A DNA stretch of 64,000 bases. Origin: Apostichopus japonicus. Lineage: Eukaryota > Echinodermata > Holothuroidea > Aspidochirotida > Stichopodidae. Position 1 is the stretch's first letter. Each line of letters opens with the position of its first letter. The notes below the pieces were generated by a model. It was not told where the DNA came from. It ran no database searches and worked only from the letters and a program-made list of their open reading frames with translations. Positions 40,101 to 55,100 of this stretch are shown here, one piece after another. The DNA lies in NCBI RefSeq assembly GCF_037975245.1, contig NC_092569.1:6134501-6198500 (forward strand), read 5' to 3'. Position numbers and translations under genes: made by a program.

Positions 40101-43100
40101 AGTCTAACTTGTGGGATAGATTTCATGCCAGATAATTTCTCTTGGTACTGTTATTACATAACAAATGTATTTTAGAATGCAACCTGAAATTAATGTAAAG
40201 AATTTCACTCATTCCCAAACGACCTCCAAAGCTGATTTTTGGGTTGCCGAACCGAATTGTCCCAGGTCATCGGATAACCATTACAAAATTGTCCCGAGAG
40301 GTATGATATCTTTCTGTCTGATAATTCAAGACAGGTTCTTTCCAATCCTCACAACTTGTTTCTAATTCTTGCTATGGTTTTGTATGGCCTTTTAATATTA
40401 ATCACTCACTAACTCTTTATAGTCTCTGATAGATAAACAATTTATCTTCTGATTTTGTTCCCCTCAGCCCAAGAATGGTCCTCTATGTGAGTTCAAAGTT
40501 CGTATACAGGTCGACTCAACTGTGGCCTTGGAATCTTGTAAGTCAGCAGGACAGCTTATGACATTCAATGCTGTGGGAAAGCCAGTAGATAGTAAAGGAT
40601 CTCTTGGGCCTACCAAGGTCTTCTTTTGCTATGTTAAGGTAAGTCATCATTGCTGCTGATCCCTTATCAGTGATAAAAACAAATCAAAGGAATCTTTGCC
40701 TCTCATTAAAGAATATCAAGATAGTATTTTCTTCTTTTCTTGTTTCCCAACCTCTTTTCAGGGTCTCTACTGAAAAAAAAAATGGAAAATGGAAAAAGTA
40801 CAAACTCATAAAATGTTTCTCCTGTAATTCTCCTGTAATTAAAATACATTTGTTCAATATCTGTTTTCTCTCACTATTGTATCCATACGAGTTATTATAT
40901 ATTAACGAACAAATACTGTCAATTAAAAAAATCATAAAAAAACGAAGGATTTCCAATTACTTTTTGTCATTTCTTTCCTATTTGACAAGCATTGTAAGCA
41001 ATTTTAAAAGTTGACCAGCACTCAGTAAGACTTTGAAGGGTGAACTTCATTCAGTAACCATATAATGTAATATCTCCTATTGTGTAGAATGTGAAAGTGT
41101 CCTTAGAATGTGCTTTTTGAGTCATCTTGTGCAGACTTGGTTAAGAACAATAACCAATCACATTATTTATTGCTAATATGCCATCCTAGCTATGCTTGGT
41201 ATGGAAAAGTTGTCATAACACCATTAATATTATTCAACCTAGAACAAAGATACAAATTTAGGTTTAAATAAATAAGTATTAAATAATTTTGTTTTAAATC
41301 ATTTAGTTTTAAATCATTTAATTTTAAATCATTTAGTTGTCCAATAAATGTCCCTTTCCCTTTGGCTTCTTTCCTTTTACTCCTTTCCCTTTCTCTTTCC
41401 AATTCCTTTGCTTTGTTCCTTTTTCATGATAGCAGTTTTACGTATAGTGACTTAACATGGACATTATAATATTCATTTTTTTGATCCTGGAAATCTCATC
41501 TATACTGTACATGTATGATATGGAAAAGACACTGTTTTACCGGCGCAGAACAACATTTTAATTCTCCTCATAGGTACAGATTTTTTAATTCAGAAAATCT
41601 AAACTTAGATCAGAAAATTTCCCAGGATCTGCCTTTGCTTTGCCTTCTTCATTTGCCTTTTCCTGGGTAAGGATCAATGAAAATAAATTGTATGGAAACG
41701 TATATAAAGTTGATTTCGTGAGTAGTTGAAATGTCAGTGCCTCTAGGATGTTAAAGAAATGTAGCACAGTTTCTTGTCCATTTGGCAGAATGGGTAAAAC
41801 AGATTTGGATTGTGTTGTCACGTACAACAGAAAAATTTAAACCTCATTCTGTTATCTCGAAAAGGTTTCTTCATTATTATTCTAAAGCACAGAACAGTTG
41901 CCTATTATTTTTTTTTTAATTATTTGTGAGTTATTCACATTTTACCCAGACTGGTCAAAAAGGAATCATTAAACGTTCATTTTCTGAAGGTTATTTACTT
42001 CTTAGTAAGAGACATTTGTATAATTACTTCTTATTGTTTCTTATTTAATTCAGTAAGTATAAAACCTGTTATACAAAAGGCAGAATTTGAGAAAATATTT
42101 TCATGACAAATGTTTAATGAACTGCTGTATGAGAGAATCATATTAATTTTGAATAATTTGGGTTTTTTGGAATTTGCCAGATACCCATAGTTTGCCCAAA
42201 ATATCTTAAAATCCTTGAAATGCAGTTATTCAGAAGAAATTGATATGGGTAATAAATTCAGCCAGGTTTATGGTACTAAAATATTTGGCTTTATCAATTC
42301 TTTTCTCATTGAGGTTGTGCACAGACTTTTTTTCAACTCATTCGTATCTTGACGTCATGAAATAAGCAAACTGATGCTTTCATCTGTCATAAGCGGGAGG
42401 AAACTGAAAATGTTATCCCTTTTACCAGAAGCTTTTAAATGTCAAAAGTCTACATGTCTTTAAGATGAATCAAATTTGTATGAAATTATAAGTAACTCAT
42501 TCAATTATTAATGTACATCATTAAACTGCTAGAAATTCTCTCCCTGCACCTTCCACTTGATTAGTTCTGTATACATAAATTCCTTGTGGTGATATCGTTT
42601 GGAGCTCATCTAAAATTCAGTTTTGTTTAATAGATACTGTAGTTATTTTTTAAGAAAATGTAGTTATTTGACATTTCAAATTGCCCTTATAAAAGTTTTT
42701 CTTCTCATAGGTAACAATTAAGGCGGGTTTATTTCTCTCATTTTGAGAAAATTTGGTTGAATTTTCAGATTTGAAGAAGCAGATTTGATTCCTAAAAGAG
42801 TATCTTGCTGTTTATGATCATTCATCCAGAACTTGATCCTTGTGAAATGAAAATGTCAAGCAAGCAAAACCGAGACATTAATTATTACCTTCAAATAACC
42901 TTGGACAAATAATGCACCCTGCTACCCTCTTTTACACTGAAATGTTCAAGGCACACAGTTCTCTAATAGGCTATTTACAAATCATCCAAATGAAATAAAA
43001 TAAAACAAAGAGTTTGAAATTGACAGAAAACTATACTGTGTAATGTTCATCCCAACCCCCCACCCTTCCCTTGCCTGCCTACACATCCAGATAGGCAAGG

Positions 43101-46100
43101 AAGACAGAAAAAAGTCATGGTAAGGAGCACATAGTTGCACATGATTGTATGGTTGTAAACAATGTAGCCATGAGAGATTTTAAAAGGATTTCTCATAAAA
43201 TTCATAGAGACGAGAAACACCCACTCCATAACGAGCTGAAGTCACTACTTCAACAGACTAATTATAATTTGAGAAATAGGACAATCACGCCAAAATTTCG
43301 AACTGCACGTTTTAAAAATTCTTTCATTTATAGGGCTGCCATATTTATTCAGGGTGTTGTTCCACAAAACCTACTTTCATTCATTTTATTAAGTTTTGAT
43401 TTATAGTTTGTTCATACATTACATGCTTTTTTAAGCTGTTTTTAACTGTTTTTCATATCCTATTTATAAATATGTACTTTCATGTGTTTATACTGGATTT
43501 TTAATAAACTTGAAAGTTGGCAATTTTCTTAGCATGTCCAATTCTTTAGACCTCCTTAACAATATCTTGAATCCCACAGAGTTTAACTTTGGCATTTCAC
43601 CCAAAACTAATTGTATATCCATTTTTGTTTATTGCGCAGGGCATGTTCAGGGACGAGGGAATTATTCTGCTGTATACATCTCGGACGCAAACACTCATGT
43701 TGGAGGACTCGGGCGAATGCCTGGCGACCGGCTCTCGATCCGAACATGCATTCTGGAAAGTGCACAAAGTTAAAGAAGGTGGTATCAGGATGTTTGAGAA
43801 TCTCAGCATGCCACATAGCTTTCTGCAAATCAAAAATGGTGGCTGCAATGCAAGGGTAATTTTGCTTTCCTGCTCTTAATTTCATTCTATGATTTCTGAA
43901 ACAATTTCTGAAAATATCTCTCATGGGTATGACTGTTAATCAAAAGTAAATTCCACTTACTTTTCAATTAATTAACGTCAACGTTAATTAAACGTCAACA
44001 TTAATTAAACTTCAACATGAACGTTAATTAAATGTTAATTAATTTCATGAAGTAAGTGACTTTGGCTGTCAACGTCAATGTTAATTAAACATCAATTAAT
44101 TTCATGAAGTAAGTGACTTTAGTTGTGGTAATAATAACTTTTTCCTATTTATGAATTGTATTTTATGCAATTTATACTGGAATAAACGAAACGAAAGGTA
44201 TGTTGCTTTATCACGCTACTAATGATAACAAATTTCCAATATTCTTGCCAAATGTTTTACTGGTTTGTCATGGCTTTGCCAAAGTTGCCGTATGTAACTC
44301 GAGACAATCGATCAAAGTAAAACTCACTTATGGGCTTGTTGACAAATTGAAGATTACTATAGGACTAGTTAATGCCTCCCAGTTTTAATTCTAAATATCT
44401 TATAGCCCAGACAATTTCTGGTTTGAAAAAAACATGACATTTTCTTCACCACTCTGTGAAACAAAGTATGTATTGTGATGCGAAGAAATTACATTGTTAG
44501 GACAGTTTAGCATTAAAGTAACAAAACCTATGCACCCAAGGTACTGCATTTATCCAGCCAAATGTAATAGTTAACATTTCAAATGTCAAGAAGAGTATGG
44601 TTGTTCTGTGTGTTTTTGACTCAGGATTTGTCATGAAACGGAACCAATTACCAGGCTCTTACAGGGGACTGTTGCCAGCTGGTTGTGTTTTTTTAGTGAC
44701 ATGAGTTTGTCATTTAAACAAGTGATGATGTGAATTGATATTATATGTAATATTATATGTATATAATATTATATGTAACATTCTTCGCTGTGTTGGTAAT
44801 ACATACATAAAAAAATATCTGAATCCAAACAGTATGAAAGTTTTGTTCTTTAGCGGATGCAGATATGCCTTTGTTCTTGTTACCTGAGAAATATATACCA
44901 TGATTTTTTGTTATTTTTACAAAAAATTCCACATGTTATAAATTCATTAAATATGACATTCTTTGTACTTTAAAAGAAGTTTTGGCAATTGAGCTGACAA
45001 AGCTAACTACACTGGTGGGAAGAACTTGAATATCGGCTTGTATTTAGTGCTGAGCTTAGAAAAGAAATACATAACAAACATCCATCAAACAGTTCAATTT
45101 TTGGCAATTGTATTCCTTTTTTCTCTTTTCCCGGTCCTTCCCTTGTATAATCATTTTTTTGCAATATGGTGTAGTTTGTTTAATCAAGTACCTCTATCTG
45201 TCTATCATTAACCCTTTTTTTTCATGCAAAATAGTTCATACACTGGACTTGTTGTTGCTCAAGTTAGGCACTGTTCAGATTTCTTCTGAGTGTAGAATAG
45301 AAAAGAAAGACCTGTTAGTGAATGTTTAATTTCATTTTCACTTTTCTCTTGTCATCTGCACAGGGAGATGGGGATGAATGCTGTCACTTCAAGGTTCTTA
45401 AAATGAAAGATAAAGGATTTGTGAAGTTACAATCAGTAGCTGAACCTGATCTTTTTGTTGGCTTCAATTTGGATGGTACAGTGCATCCATTACCTGATGA
45501 TGGAAATACTTTTCTCAGCATATTCCCAGCCATAGAGCAAGGTATGGAACATGACAGCTCAAACCTGTAATACTACAAACTGTAATACTACAAATTTATT
45601 TACAATCTCTACAAGTTGATACCTCTAATTTGACATAGATCTGTCCAAGTTAAAGTTAGAGTTTGAAGGTTTTTCAGTCTTATATCAAGGTTAGGCCTTC
45701 TGACACGATGACGTTACAAGAATTAAACCTTGGTCATAGGTGACTTGTACCACCCACGCATTCGAGTGTACGCAATTCAAACACTTGCTCCAGGGGGCAC
45801 TACAGTGCACCACATCAACTTCCCAGCCACTAACCAGCACCCACAACGACATTTACAAGTTACCTCCCAGGTCCTAATTTACACACCTGCTGGAATAGAG
45901 GCAATGGAGATTATAAGTGCCTTGCCTAAGGACACACTGTAATGATCTGGCCAGGACTGGAACCTGCAGTCCTCAGATTGCCAAATCCATTACCATTATA
46001 CATTTGACCACAAGTCACAGAAGCTTGCAATGATGTTTACCAGGTAGTGTTACCCTGCATCCAATATACAAAGTATGATGGAAGCCCGCTAGGTGGGTGT

Positions 46101-49100
46101 TTTGCTGTACGTATACACACCTCAATTCAGATTGCCAACAAGAGTCAGATCCCTTAAAGCTGTACAATATGTTGGGATCTAAGTTAGCATCTGTTTCTGA
46201 TTGACCTATATCAACCCTGTATATAGTACTCTTTGATACTTTGAATCCCGTTTAAGATTAACATAGCCTTGCTCTTTTCCATTCTTTATAATTTCCTACA
46301 AAAGTCTCCATCATTTGAAGATAAATTAATTTAATTTAATGTTGTATGGTATTCTTGTATCACAACATCTAAGAAAGAACTCATTTGTTCCATTAGATTA
46401 TAAAATGAATTAACTATTGAACAGCATGTGTTGTGATTTATTCCATTCCAAAGATGATGAGCAAACACTGTCTGTTTTTAATTTGTTTGAAGTTGTTTTC
46501 TACTTCATTTAATAGCCAACCGTTTATGGTTTGTTTTCCCTTTATTTACTCCGTTTATTTATCTTTCAGTTGGTGTAACTAAAAAACGACAAACTCCAAC
46601 TCCTCCGACAACTCCTAAACCGGCAAATCGAAAGAAAAGAGGTTTGTTATCTTTAAATTGTATTAGACATTTAAATAAGAGTAGAGAACTGGGGACTGTC
46701 CTGTCTTTTACTTCAGATTTTATACTTTGCATATGTGAACACTATTCTGTGCCAGAGGTTTGGCCATTGGGGCACCAAATATGGTAACAATTATACAATT
46801 GATGAAATTGGTTCATAACTAGACAACAAAAAGAAAATGGGAAAGTGTGTTAATTTCAGTGTCTCTCACTGCCCCTCCGTCCTCCCCCACCCCCATCCCC
46901 TTGTTTTTGCCATTTTGTTTTGTAAAATTTTTTCTCTTTACAGCTGGTATCTTACAATTCCAGGTAAAAAAAAAAATGAGAGAAATGCTTGCATATTGTC
47001 AGACTTCTATGTCGTGAATAAATTATTAAAGAAGTTAACTCTAGAGATAGATGGAATTTTGAATTATTTATGAGGGTAATTATCACACAGCGTTAAGGTA
47101 ATGGTTTAACTGATGGAATACCTTGTCATTGTATTTTTCATGCTTTTTGTCATTTTGCTGGATGTTTATTAATATGTGTATGTATATCCTTAGCTTTCTG
47201 CAAGACTGACTATGAATAGCTTTAAGATTCATTCAACTCCAGTAGTTTTTTGACAGAAAACTTTAGCCTGTTGAATGGGATCAGACATTCATCTTCAATG
47301 CAATCTTTCATTTACCCTAATAAAGATAAAAAGTGTTGACTTATGTTTAATGAAGCATGTAAACATATTCAGCACAGCAGAAACATCTTTATCATGTGTT
47401 ATCGCTGCTTGGCGTAACCAGTTGTCCAAACTTTGTTTGATGGCTTTGACAATTTTTACATTAATTTGTTTTGGACTCTGAAGAATATGATCGATGCTAT
47501 GCAGTTGATCCAACATGTATTATGATAGAAATTATGAAAGTCATTTGCATACTATTCTTTCCCCAATAAGTCCTTTGTATCACCGTAAATGGCTGGCTGT
47601 AAGGTTAATCTCGCAGTTAGCATGTTTTATTACCTTCTATTGCCATTTTTGGCCTTGCAAATTGTCCAATATTTGATTGATTGACTGTGATGTCACTTAC
47701 CGTGCATTAGACATATCACTTAATCTTTGTCGTACTAGCATGGGTGGTGCTTAACATGGCACATATAACCCATCAAAATTCTCCCGACATGGATTGAACT
47801 CCTCTGATCGTTGCGTACCTACAATCTGCGGCAATGTATGACACGATATTTAGTTGACTTTTCATTTGTCGTGATAAAGTTTGGAAACAGACAGGGAAGG
47901 ATGTAGGGGAAGGGGGAGGGGAAGTAGGGAGGGAGGGAGGGGATGAAACGTTCCTTTGATGTCTGTGTCATAAAGGTATCAACATAACCAGTACATAACA
48001 TGATGTGTTCAATTTACATATAAATGAAATGTGTAGTTGTAGTAAGTAGTAGGGGATGTTTGCAGGGTTAAAAACAAAACAAAAAAACAAACACTCTGGT
48101 TACAGTCATATATAAATATTGAGTCATAATCATGATATGTATTCAATTGAATGACATTATTCTTTTAGCATCTCGGACACATTATAAGCAGCAACAGATT
48201 TAATTCAATTGAACTAGCAGAGGAGAGTTGTACCTCAGATTTCGGGGTGGGGAGGGAAGGGGAATGGGGAAGAGTTTGCAGAATTAAGTGCAAATACTGG
48301 ACCAGAAAGGTAATAGTATTTGGCACTAACACACATTTTGGCCTGTTTCCCGTGATGAAAAGTCCAGCAAATTGTGTGTCCTACATGCATTTCATGCTGG
48401 GTCAGTAGCAAATTTATATGAACATTTATGAGTTCTTAGAAGTTTTGGTAATTTTTTAAAGAAAAAGGAAGAAATGAAGCAGATATCCTATGCAAGAGAT
48501 GACATAAAATATAGCTGTCATGCCAGTTATTAAAAATTGTCATTTTTATCTCAATACATTACATGTATAGAGATATTGTAACAGTTAGTGGGACTCTCTC
48601 TTCTCTTAAAAATTTTTCAGCATCTTCATACAAAGTTCTTTTTCTCTGGAATTTCCAGAGCAAGCATATATCATATAGGCCTACAAAAGTTACTATTTTT
48701 TATTCGAGAATTATATCTCATTCTATGACTTTTTCACCGATTTATGTCCAAATCGGGCCAAATCGGACCGAAACACAGTTTGTTTCATGCCTTTTTGCAC
48801 ACGCTCCAAAACTTGTTTGTAGGGAACTTTTGCCCACGTTTTCCTGTTTTTGATGATTAAGCCCCACCTCCAAGCATGGTTTGTAGCAGATTGGCCAAAC
48901 TCATGGCAGCTACATGTTAGATATACGAAAATGGCTACCCTCGCGACCAATTTTCCTGTACCGTGTGTAGTGTATTGCACGCTAATTACATATACACATT
49001 TTTGTACTGCTGACTGCTACGTTTAATTTGTAGTCCAATCATTGTTGTGCAAAAAACAATACTTTGCGTAGCTTTTAACATACTTTCCTAGCTGCTACTG

Positions 49101-52100
49101 TCGCGCATGGTACCCGAACACCAGACGTAGTCAACGGAAAATCTTGCCTAAGCATCTCCTTATTCGCTGAAATTGTGACGCAGTTAACTCAAACTAAAAT
49201 ATCCATGAAATACTGCAACCTTCGACCACATGTTAGCCTAACCACCACACTAAGTCAATGGGAAATGTAGCCTAACGATAGGTTTGCAAAAAAAAAAAAC
49301 CGTAGCTTAGTTTACAACTTTCAATTTGCTGGAAATCGGCATTTGTTTGGAAGGTATGTGCTATGTCTTAAAGAGGGAATGTCGTATTTTAATTGGAGTA
49401 GTTTCTAGTTGTTATTATTTCTTTACATCAATCTGGTAACATTCTAGAGTAATATTAAACAAGTTACGATGGTACAATTTGCTTTCCAGTTTGATTGGCC
49501 TTAGCATACATTTCTAATTGAACTTGCATGGAGTTTAATAGGTAACGAATTAGGTATGTTTAACTTCAAGTTCGTAACATTTCTTTTTGTTCAAAAAAGG
49601 TAAAATACTGAAAATAAGCACAAAATAATGTCGGAATGTATGCAATATGTAATTAAAATTTACACTTTGGTAAAGATTGAAGATGGATGGTTTGTCTGAG
49701 ATGCTTTTTGAGATGGATATTTTGAGTAAGTATTCTTAGCCCATTTCAAGCCATTAACAGTTGACATACACGTCAAGGTGGTTAGGCCATTCGCTTAGCA
49801 CAGTGCTGATAAGGTAGGATGTCATATTTACGTATTTTGGAAATTTGTAAAAAAAAAAAAAAAATCCAGAGGTGATTTTATAGTTTAGTTAGTTTAGTAG
49901 AAAAAAGGATCAGGAGGGACACTTAAGTCCCCATCAAGGACCCTATAGAGAGAGAGAAAAAACTGAAGACACAGACACTCAGACCCGATTACAATGCTTA
50001 AAGTGCTTGTCCAAAGCATTCTTAAACCCATTCACACTACTTGCAAGTACAACTTTCTCAGGCAAACCATTCCACTCATTCACAACCCTATTAGAAAAAA
50101 AAAGGTATGCCGAATATTAATCCTACTATGCGACTTTTGGAGTTTAAGACAATGACCTCTAGTACAACTACTGTTAGCAAACAAGAAAAAGTCGGTAAAG
50201 GATAAAATGTCGAAACCATAAACAATCTTGAAAACCTGGATCAAGTCCCCAAGTAACTTTCTAAGCTCCAGTGTGGTGAGATTCAACAGTTGTAACCGCC
50301 TATAATAAGGAACCCCCTTTAATGAACTAATCATCCTAGTAGCCCTCCTCTGTACTTATCCTTAGCAAAGTAAGGGTTCCAAGCCTGCACAGCATACTCC
50401 AGATGAGGCCTAACCAATTGCTTATAAAGCCTAACTACGATGACCTCTTTCAGAAAACTGAAGTTCCTCTTGATCATACCTAAAACCCTATTACCTCTTT
50501 TAGCAGCTTCAAGACAATGTTTAGAAGGTTGCAGAGATGAGTCAATGTAGATACCTAGGTCTCTTTCAACAGAGACCTCCTGTAACTCCACACCATTAAG
50601 ATTGTATGTAAACTGTTGCTTACTACTACCAATGTGCATTACCTTACATTTATCAATATTAAAAAGCATACAAACAAAAGGATACCTAAGAGCCTTGTAT
50701 TACAACGACACTCGCAACACTCACAGGATGAAGTGTAACCTGCAGAGACTATTCGTGGAAAAGTAGTGTACATGCAAGTTCTATATTTGTTGTATCATGA
50801 TTGATAATGATAATTGTAGAGACAGAGAAAAGATATGAAATTAGGAATCGAAATTAGAACTTCCAGTATTGAGATACTGCATCATTGATGCTCTTGTTTT
50901 CTTTAATAATTACAAGTTATTTTGCACCATTTTGTATGAGAAGACAAACATCATAGTATTTTTGATTCATTGCCGGAGGTAAAAGGAATCTATGCGATGG
51001 TGATGGTGTGTGTGTTGTGACACTTGCTGCATGTAAACATGGTAACTCAAAATGTTAATGGTGGATCAACGTCATACTTGGTATGGTGTGTGGATCCGTC
51101 TCATTAAGTACAAGAAGCCTATTGTTTTCTGGGAAGTTCAATGGTCATTTGGGGTCAACAGTTTGTCAATCTTTGTGAACACAATAACCCCAAAAGTACA
51201 TCTTTGTTGAAGTGCATACATGGTAAGCAGATTCAGATTCAGTACTTGTAAGTAGACTTTATCTTGGTGTGAGTATCAGTACAAGGCTCCAGGCCCTAAT
51301 ACAAGTTCTTAATTGTTCATTATTATCTATGCTGGATTCCAAGATACCCATAGTACGTGTAAGAATCCAATTCCAATAGGCTGAGTAGTGTCTGGTACCT
51401 ATACTAGAATACAAATAAGAGGATGGATTCACTACAAGGCTGCTATATCATGTCATGTGTATGGATTGACATTCTTATGGAAGCTTTGATGCTTTTTTTA
51501 TCCTCCATCTGTTTTTGTTTTAGAGTATCCAAAAATATGTCCCCTTTTTTTTTCATCCTACTTGGGGTTTGTAGCTCCTCTGAAAAAACGCAAGTCAACA
51601 GAGCAAATACAGAAACAATCCTTGCCCCCGAAGGTTGCCAAAAAGGACGGCAAAGAAAAGCAAGGAGGTAAAAATACCAAGACCAATGCTAAGGACTTCC
51701 AAAATAAAAAGAAAACTGATCCGAAAGGTATTTGATTAAAACTGAGTAGTGTTTGCTGTGCTATTAGTTATATATTATCCAAACTTACTTTTGAACTCTC
51801 TTTCAATCTATATTTCCAAGCTCTGCCTTCTTTGGTTTACTTATAATAACAACACTAACAAAACTAATAACTTTCTTTAGCAATTTTCACGCTGTCATTA
51901 ACATCAGTCTCTTTTGACATATTATTAATAACTAACTTTGAAGTGCTCTGTCATGAGGTGCTTAAGTTTAGGTCTGTGATCTCACAAAATCTCTGATTGA
52001 TCATGTTGCACGACATACTTCTCAAATCCAGGAAGACACATGCCTGAGGTCTAGTTATTTCCCACAGCTTATCTGGATTCCCAACCATGTATAGAGGGAT

Positions 52101-55100
52101 TGGAAAACCCTTATCTACACTGTGAGTAAATGAAATGACTTGTCTTGCAGCGGCCGTGTACATGCTGATAACATTTACAGGAGGATTTGTAAACACTCAA
52201 TGGTCTATCTCATGTTTGTTTGTGGTTTTGTCAATTATCTATTTCTGAGGATATTTGACAAGGATCTCAACAGATGGTCGACTTTTCCTTTGGTGGTGTA
52301 TGTAGTGTATGTTGTCATGAAGTTGACAGATCACAATCTAAAGAGCAGTCTGTTTGCGTACTTTGTATAGACTTACAATTTGTTAATATTTACATAAATT
52401 CCTTTTGCAGTGATTTCATCTGGGGGAGGGGGTAGAAGAGGAGACAAATTCTTCATTTGATATTGGATGTTTCAATCTACCAAAGAGACTGCAGATTTGC
52501 TTCCACTTTTACAAAAGCAAATCTCCCTCTTCATTCTCTCCTATTATTGGAATGACTTGTCAGAAACTTGTGTTGCCATTCTATACAAGATGATATATGA
52601 CATTCTTATGTTTACAATCAGTGGTGCACCCATGTATCCTTGCTGTAGCTTTACCCCCCCCCCCCCCCCTCACCAGAAGGAAATAAAGTGGGCGCTCGGC
52701 CCATCAGCCACCAGGCAGAATATGGATATTACAAACAATGCTATTGTGCAATACATCAATTACAACATGTATGTGTAGTACAACCTAAAATTCTTGAATG
52801 TGATATATTGTGATTAATAGCACTATCTACGTAGGCACCCTCCTTTTTGACCAAACTTTCTAAAATGGAGGGGACACTTCTCTCCTGGATGGCATAAGAT
52901 CTTAGGCACATAGTACATAGTGTTTTCACCCCGGTTTACAATTGTGGTGCATCTGGATGTAACAGTTACCTTGATATTGTATATAAGTATTGTTAATGTA
53001 AACTGCCTGCATGGTAGTAAAAGGCAGTTCTCATGCCAAGCTTAAAGGCGGTTACTTGTTTTGGGGAACAAAACTATAAAAGATTGGACAAATGTGCCCA
53101 TTTAGGAGGATACTGTGTATATTTGCAATTGTATGGCAAATTCTTACAATATACATGGTCATTGCTTCTTATGATGACACCAACATATGCTGCTTTGTCC
53201 AGACCTGTTCATACTAATATTAATACTGACCAATATATGTGATTTGTTAACAGAAAACATATTACATGTTGCTGTCACTTACAATTGACTGACTTAACAA
53301 ATCTTTGAAATTCATTCAGTACCTTCTTATATAATTTCTGCAGGGAGGCCGGATTATGTGGATCAATGTACCTTAAAATATTAAATAACCTATCTGAAGT
53401 GCCTGCTTCCCTCCCATCCCATCCCATCCCCTCATTCCCTCTCCCCTCCTTCTCCTCCCCTATCTTCTCCTTCACCCCTATCAGTTATGAGTAGACCTAT
53501 GTCAAACACTACTGAGAACTAATGAGAACAGGTGAATCATCTGCATCCAAGTCTCATACTAATTACAATTGAGTTGTGATAAAAACCTATACAATAATAC
53601 AGGACAGTTTACTATTGTAACCTAGAGTAATATATACCAAAGATCACTTGGATGTAAACTCAGATCCTGAGTCCCACTAATTAAAAAATTGATCTTCCAA
53701 TTAGGAAAATGTATCTCCTTCATTTCAGATATACATACATCTATATCAAACTTGAGAATGGTCATCTGTTTTGTTCCCAAACATGCTTGTAAACAAAACA
53801 ACAACAAATTGTCAGCTATTGTCAAATTCTAAATATTGGTTTTACCAAATTTCTTCAGAGAATCTTTCCTCACCAACGTTGAAACTAATTGTGCCTGAAA
53901 CCTCTTGAAAACATTGCATAATTTGGATACATACGACCGTTAAAGAAGAAGTGATACAAATAGTACTAAATTTTAGCATATCTTAGCATTGCAGGATGAA
54001 ACCAATGATCTTTTAACCCACGAGGTTGTTCCTTTTCATATTTCGAACACACACTGCTGTACATTAATATGATAACTAATATCTTTTCTAATATACATCC
54101 CAACAGACAGCAAAGTTTAAAGAGTAAATTTCTCTTTAACCATGTCTGGAATCATGAGCATAGATATTTTTGCACTTCGCAGCAAGCCTTTAGTACATGT
54201 ATGCTACTTTTGTATTTGGTTTTCAAAGGTTGACTTTTTTCCTCTCAATGCTTTTCCAAGGCAAACAAGAAGATGGGGTCGGTGCCTGAAATACCTCAAA
54301 AATAGAGCACAATATCTTGAGGGTAGCAGCAACCTTTTCACTTCCTCTTCTTGCCTAATGGATGTTCCTGACATGAAATATGTTTTGCTTGTAGTGTGTT
54401 TCTGCTGTTTGTCTCAATTCTTGTTATAATCAAGCTAAAATAAATTGCTAAAAGGTAGTCTCGATTTTTTATTTTCAATATAGTGAGGGTTAAAAAGGTG
54501 TCCGTTGTACCGGAGAAACCAACGAAGGAATCATCAACAGAGGATGAAATTGCGGTGAGCCATCCTGAGCCTCTAGGTGAAGAGACTTCATTTTATGAGG
54601 GTAGGTGCATATTAAGCTTATTTCTGATATAAGTCTGCTTTTTCATATTAATATAATTGTCATTTATTAATGTGTTTGGTATACATTGAGTAGGCGAAGA
54701 AATATGATGTTTGGAGTCCCATTAATGGTGAGAATGCCATTAACTTGAAATGAGTTCATAGAATTAACATACAACATATCCTAAGCATCATCTTTAATTT
54801 GCTATTTAGCTGGTTCACACATTAAAATGCTTTAGTTCAACAGAAGTAATTTCAAAACTTCTTTGAAAACATTGGTTCTATCCTTCAGTTCATCCTGCAA
54901 GTGAAATTAGTGCTTCAACTTTGTGGAGGACAGGGTAGCACACACAAACAAATAGTGTAGTTTGTTCCCTCTTTGTTCTATGTTTATTTACCAGTTAACT
55001 TTTTGAAGTGGCTTCATTTGAATCTGTGACAAGTCACAAGTCTGTTTCTTGTTATATCTCAGGGGACTGATGTAGCGCACTGTAGTGCTCCAGGCCCAAC

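Larger units (their letters stand above)
46642..51574 (+). other. Intron 16
   Basis: This 4.9-kb intron holds G-rich tracts (47897-47942 and near 48245-48270), a possible unidentified repeat at about 48560-49320, an antisense reverse-transcriptase relic (49880-50670) and single copies related to the 33-kb minisatellite (about 51235-51420). No host exon is recognised. Confidence 0.7.

Noticed and set aside
40165-40365. Open frame with [19 protein letters not shown], at first taken as a trefoil exon (40201-40300)
   Set aside because: Its donor leaves phase 1 but exon 13 needs phase 0, which would cause a stop. Exon 12 to exon 13 joins directly in frame, and the second trefoil has the same join (CNAR/GDGD), leaving no room for an extra segment.
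43510-43924. Overlapping open frames on both strands around exon 14
   Set aside because: Only the frame read from 43640 to 43855 has trefoil resemblance and matching splice phases. The others are shadows of it.
48723-48980. 85-residue minus-strand frame
   Set aside because: No recognisable domain. The surrounding sequence looks like a non-coding repeat and no gene structure is evident.
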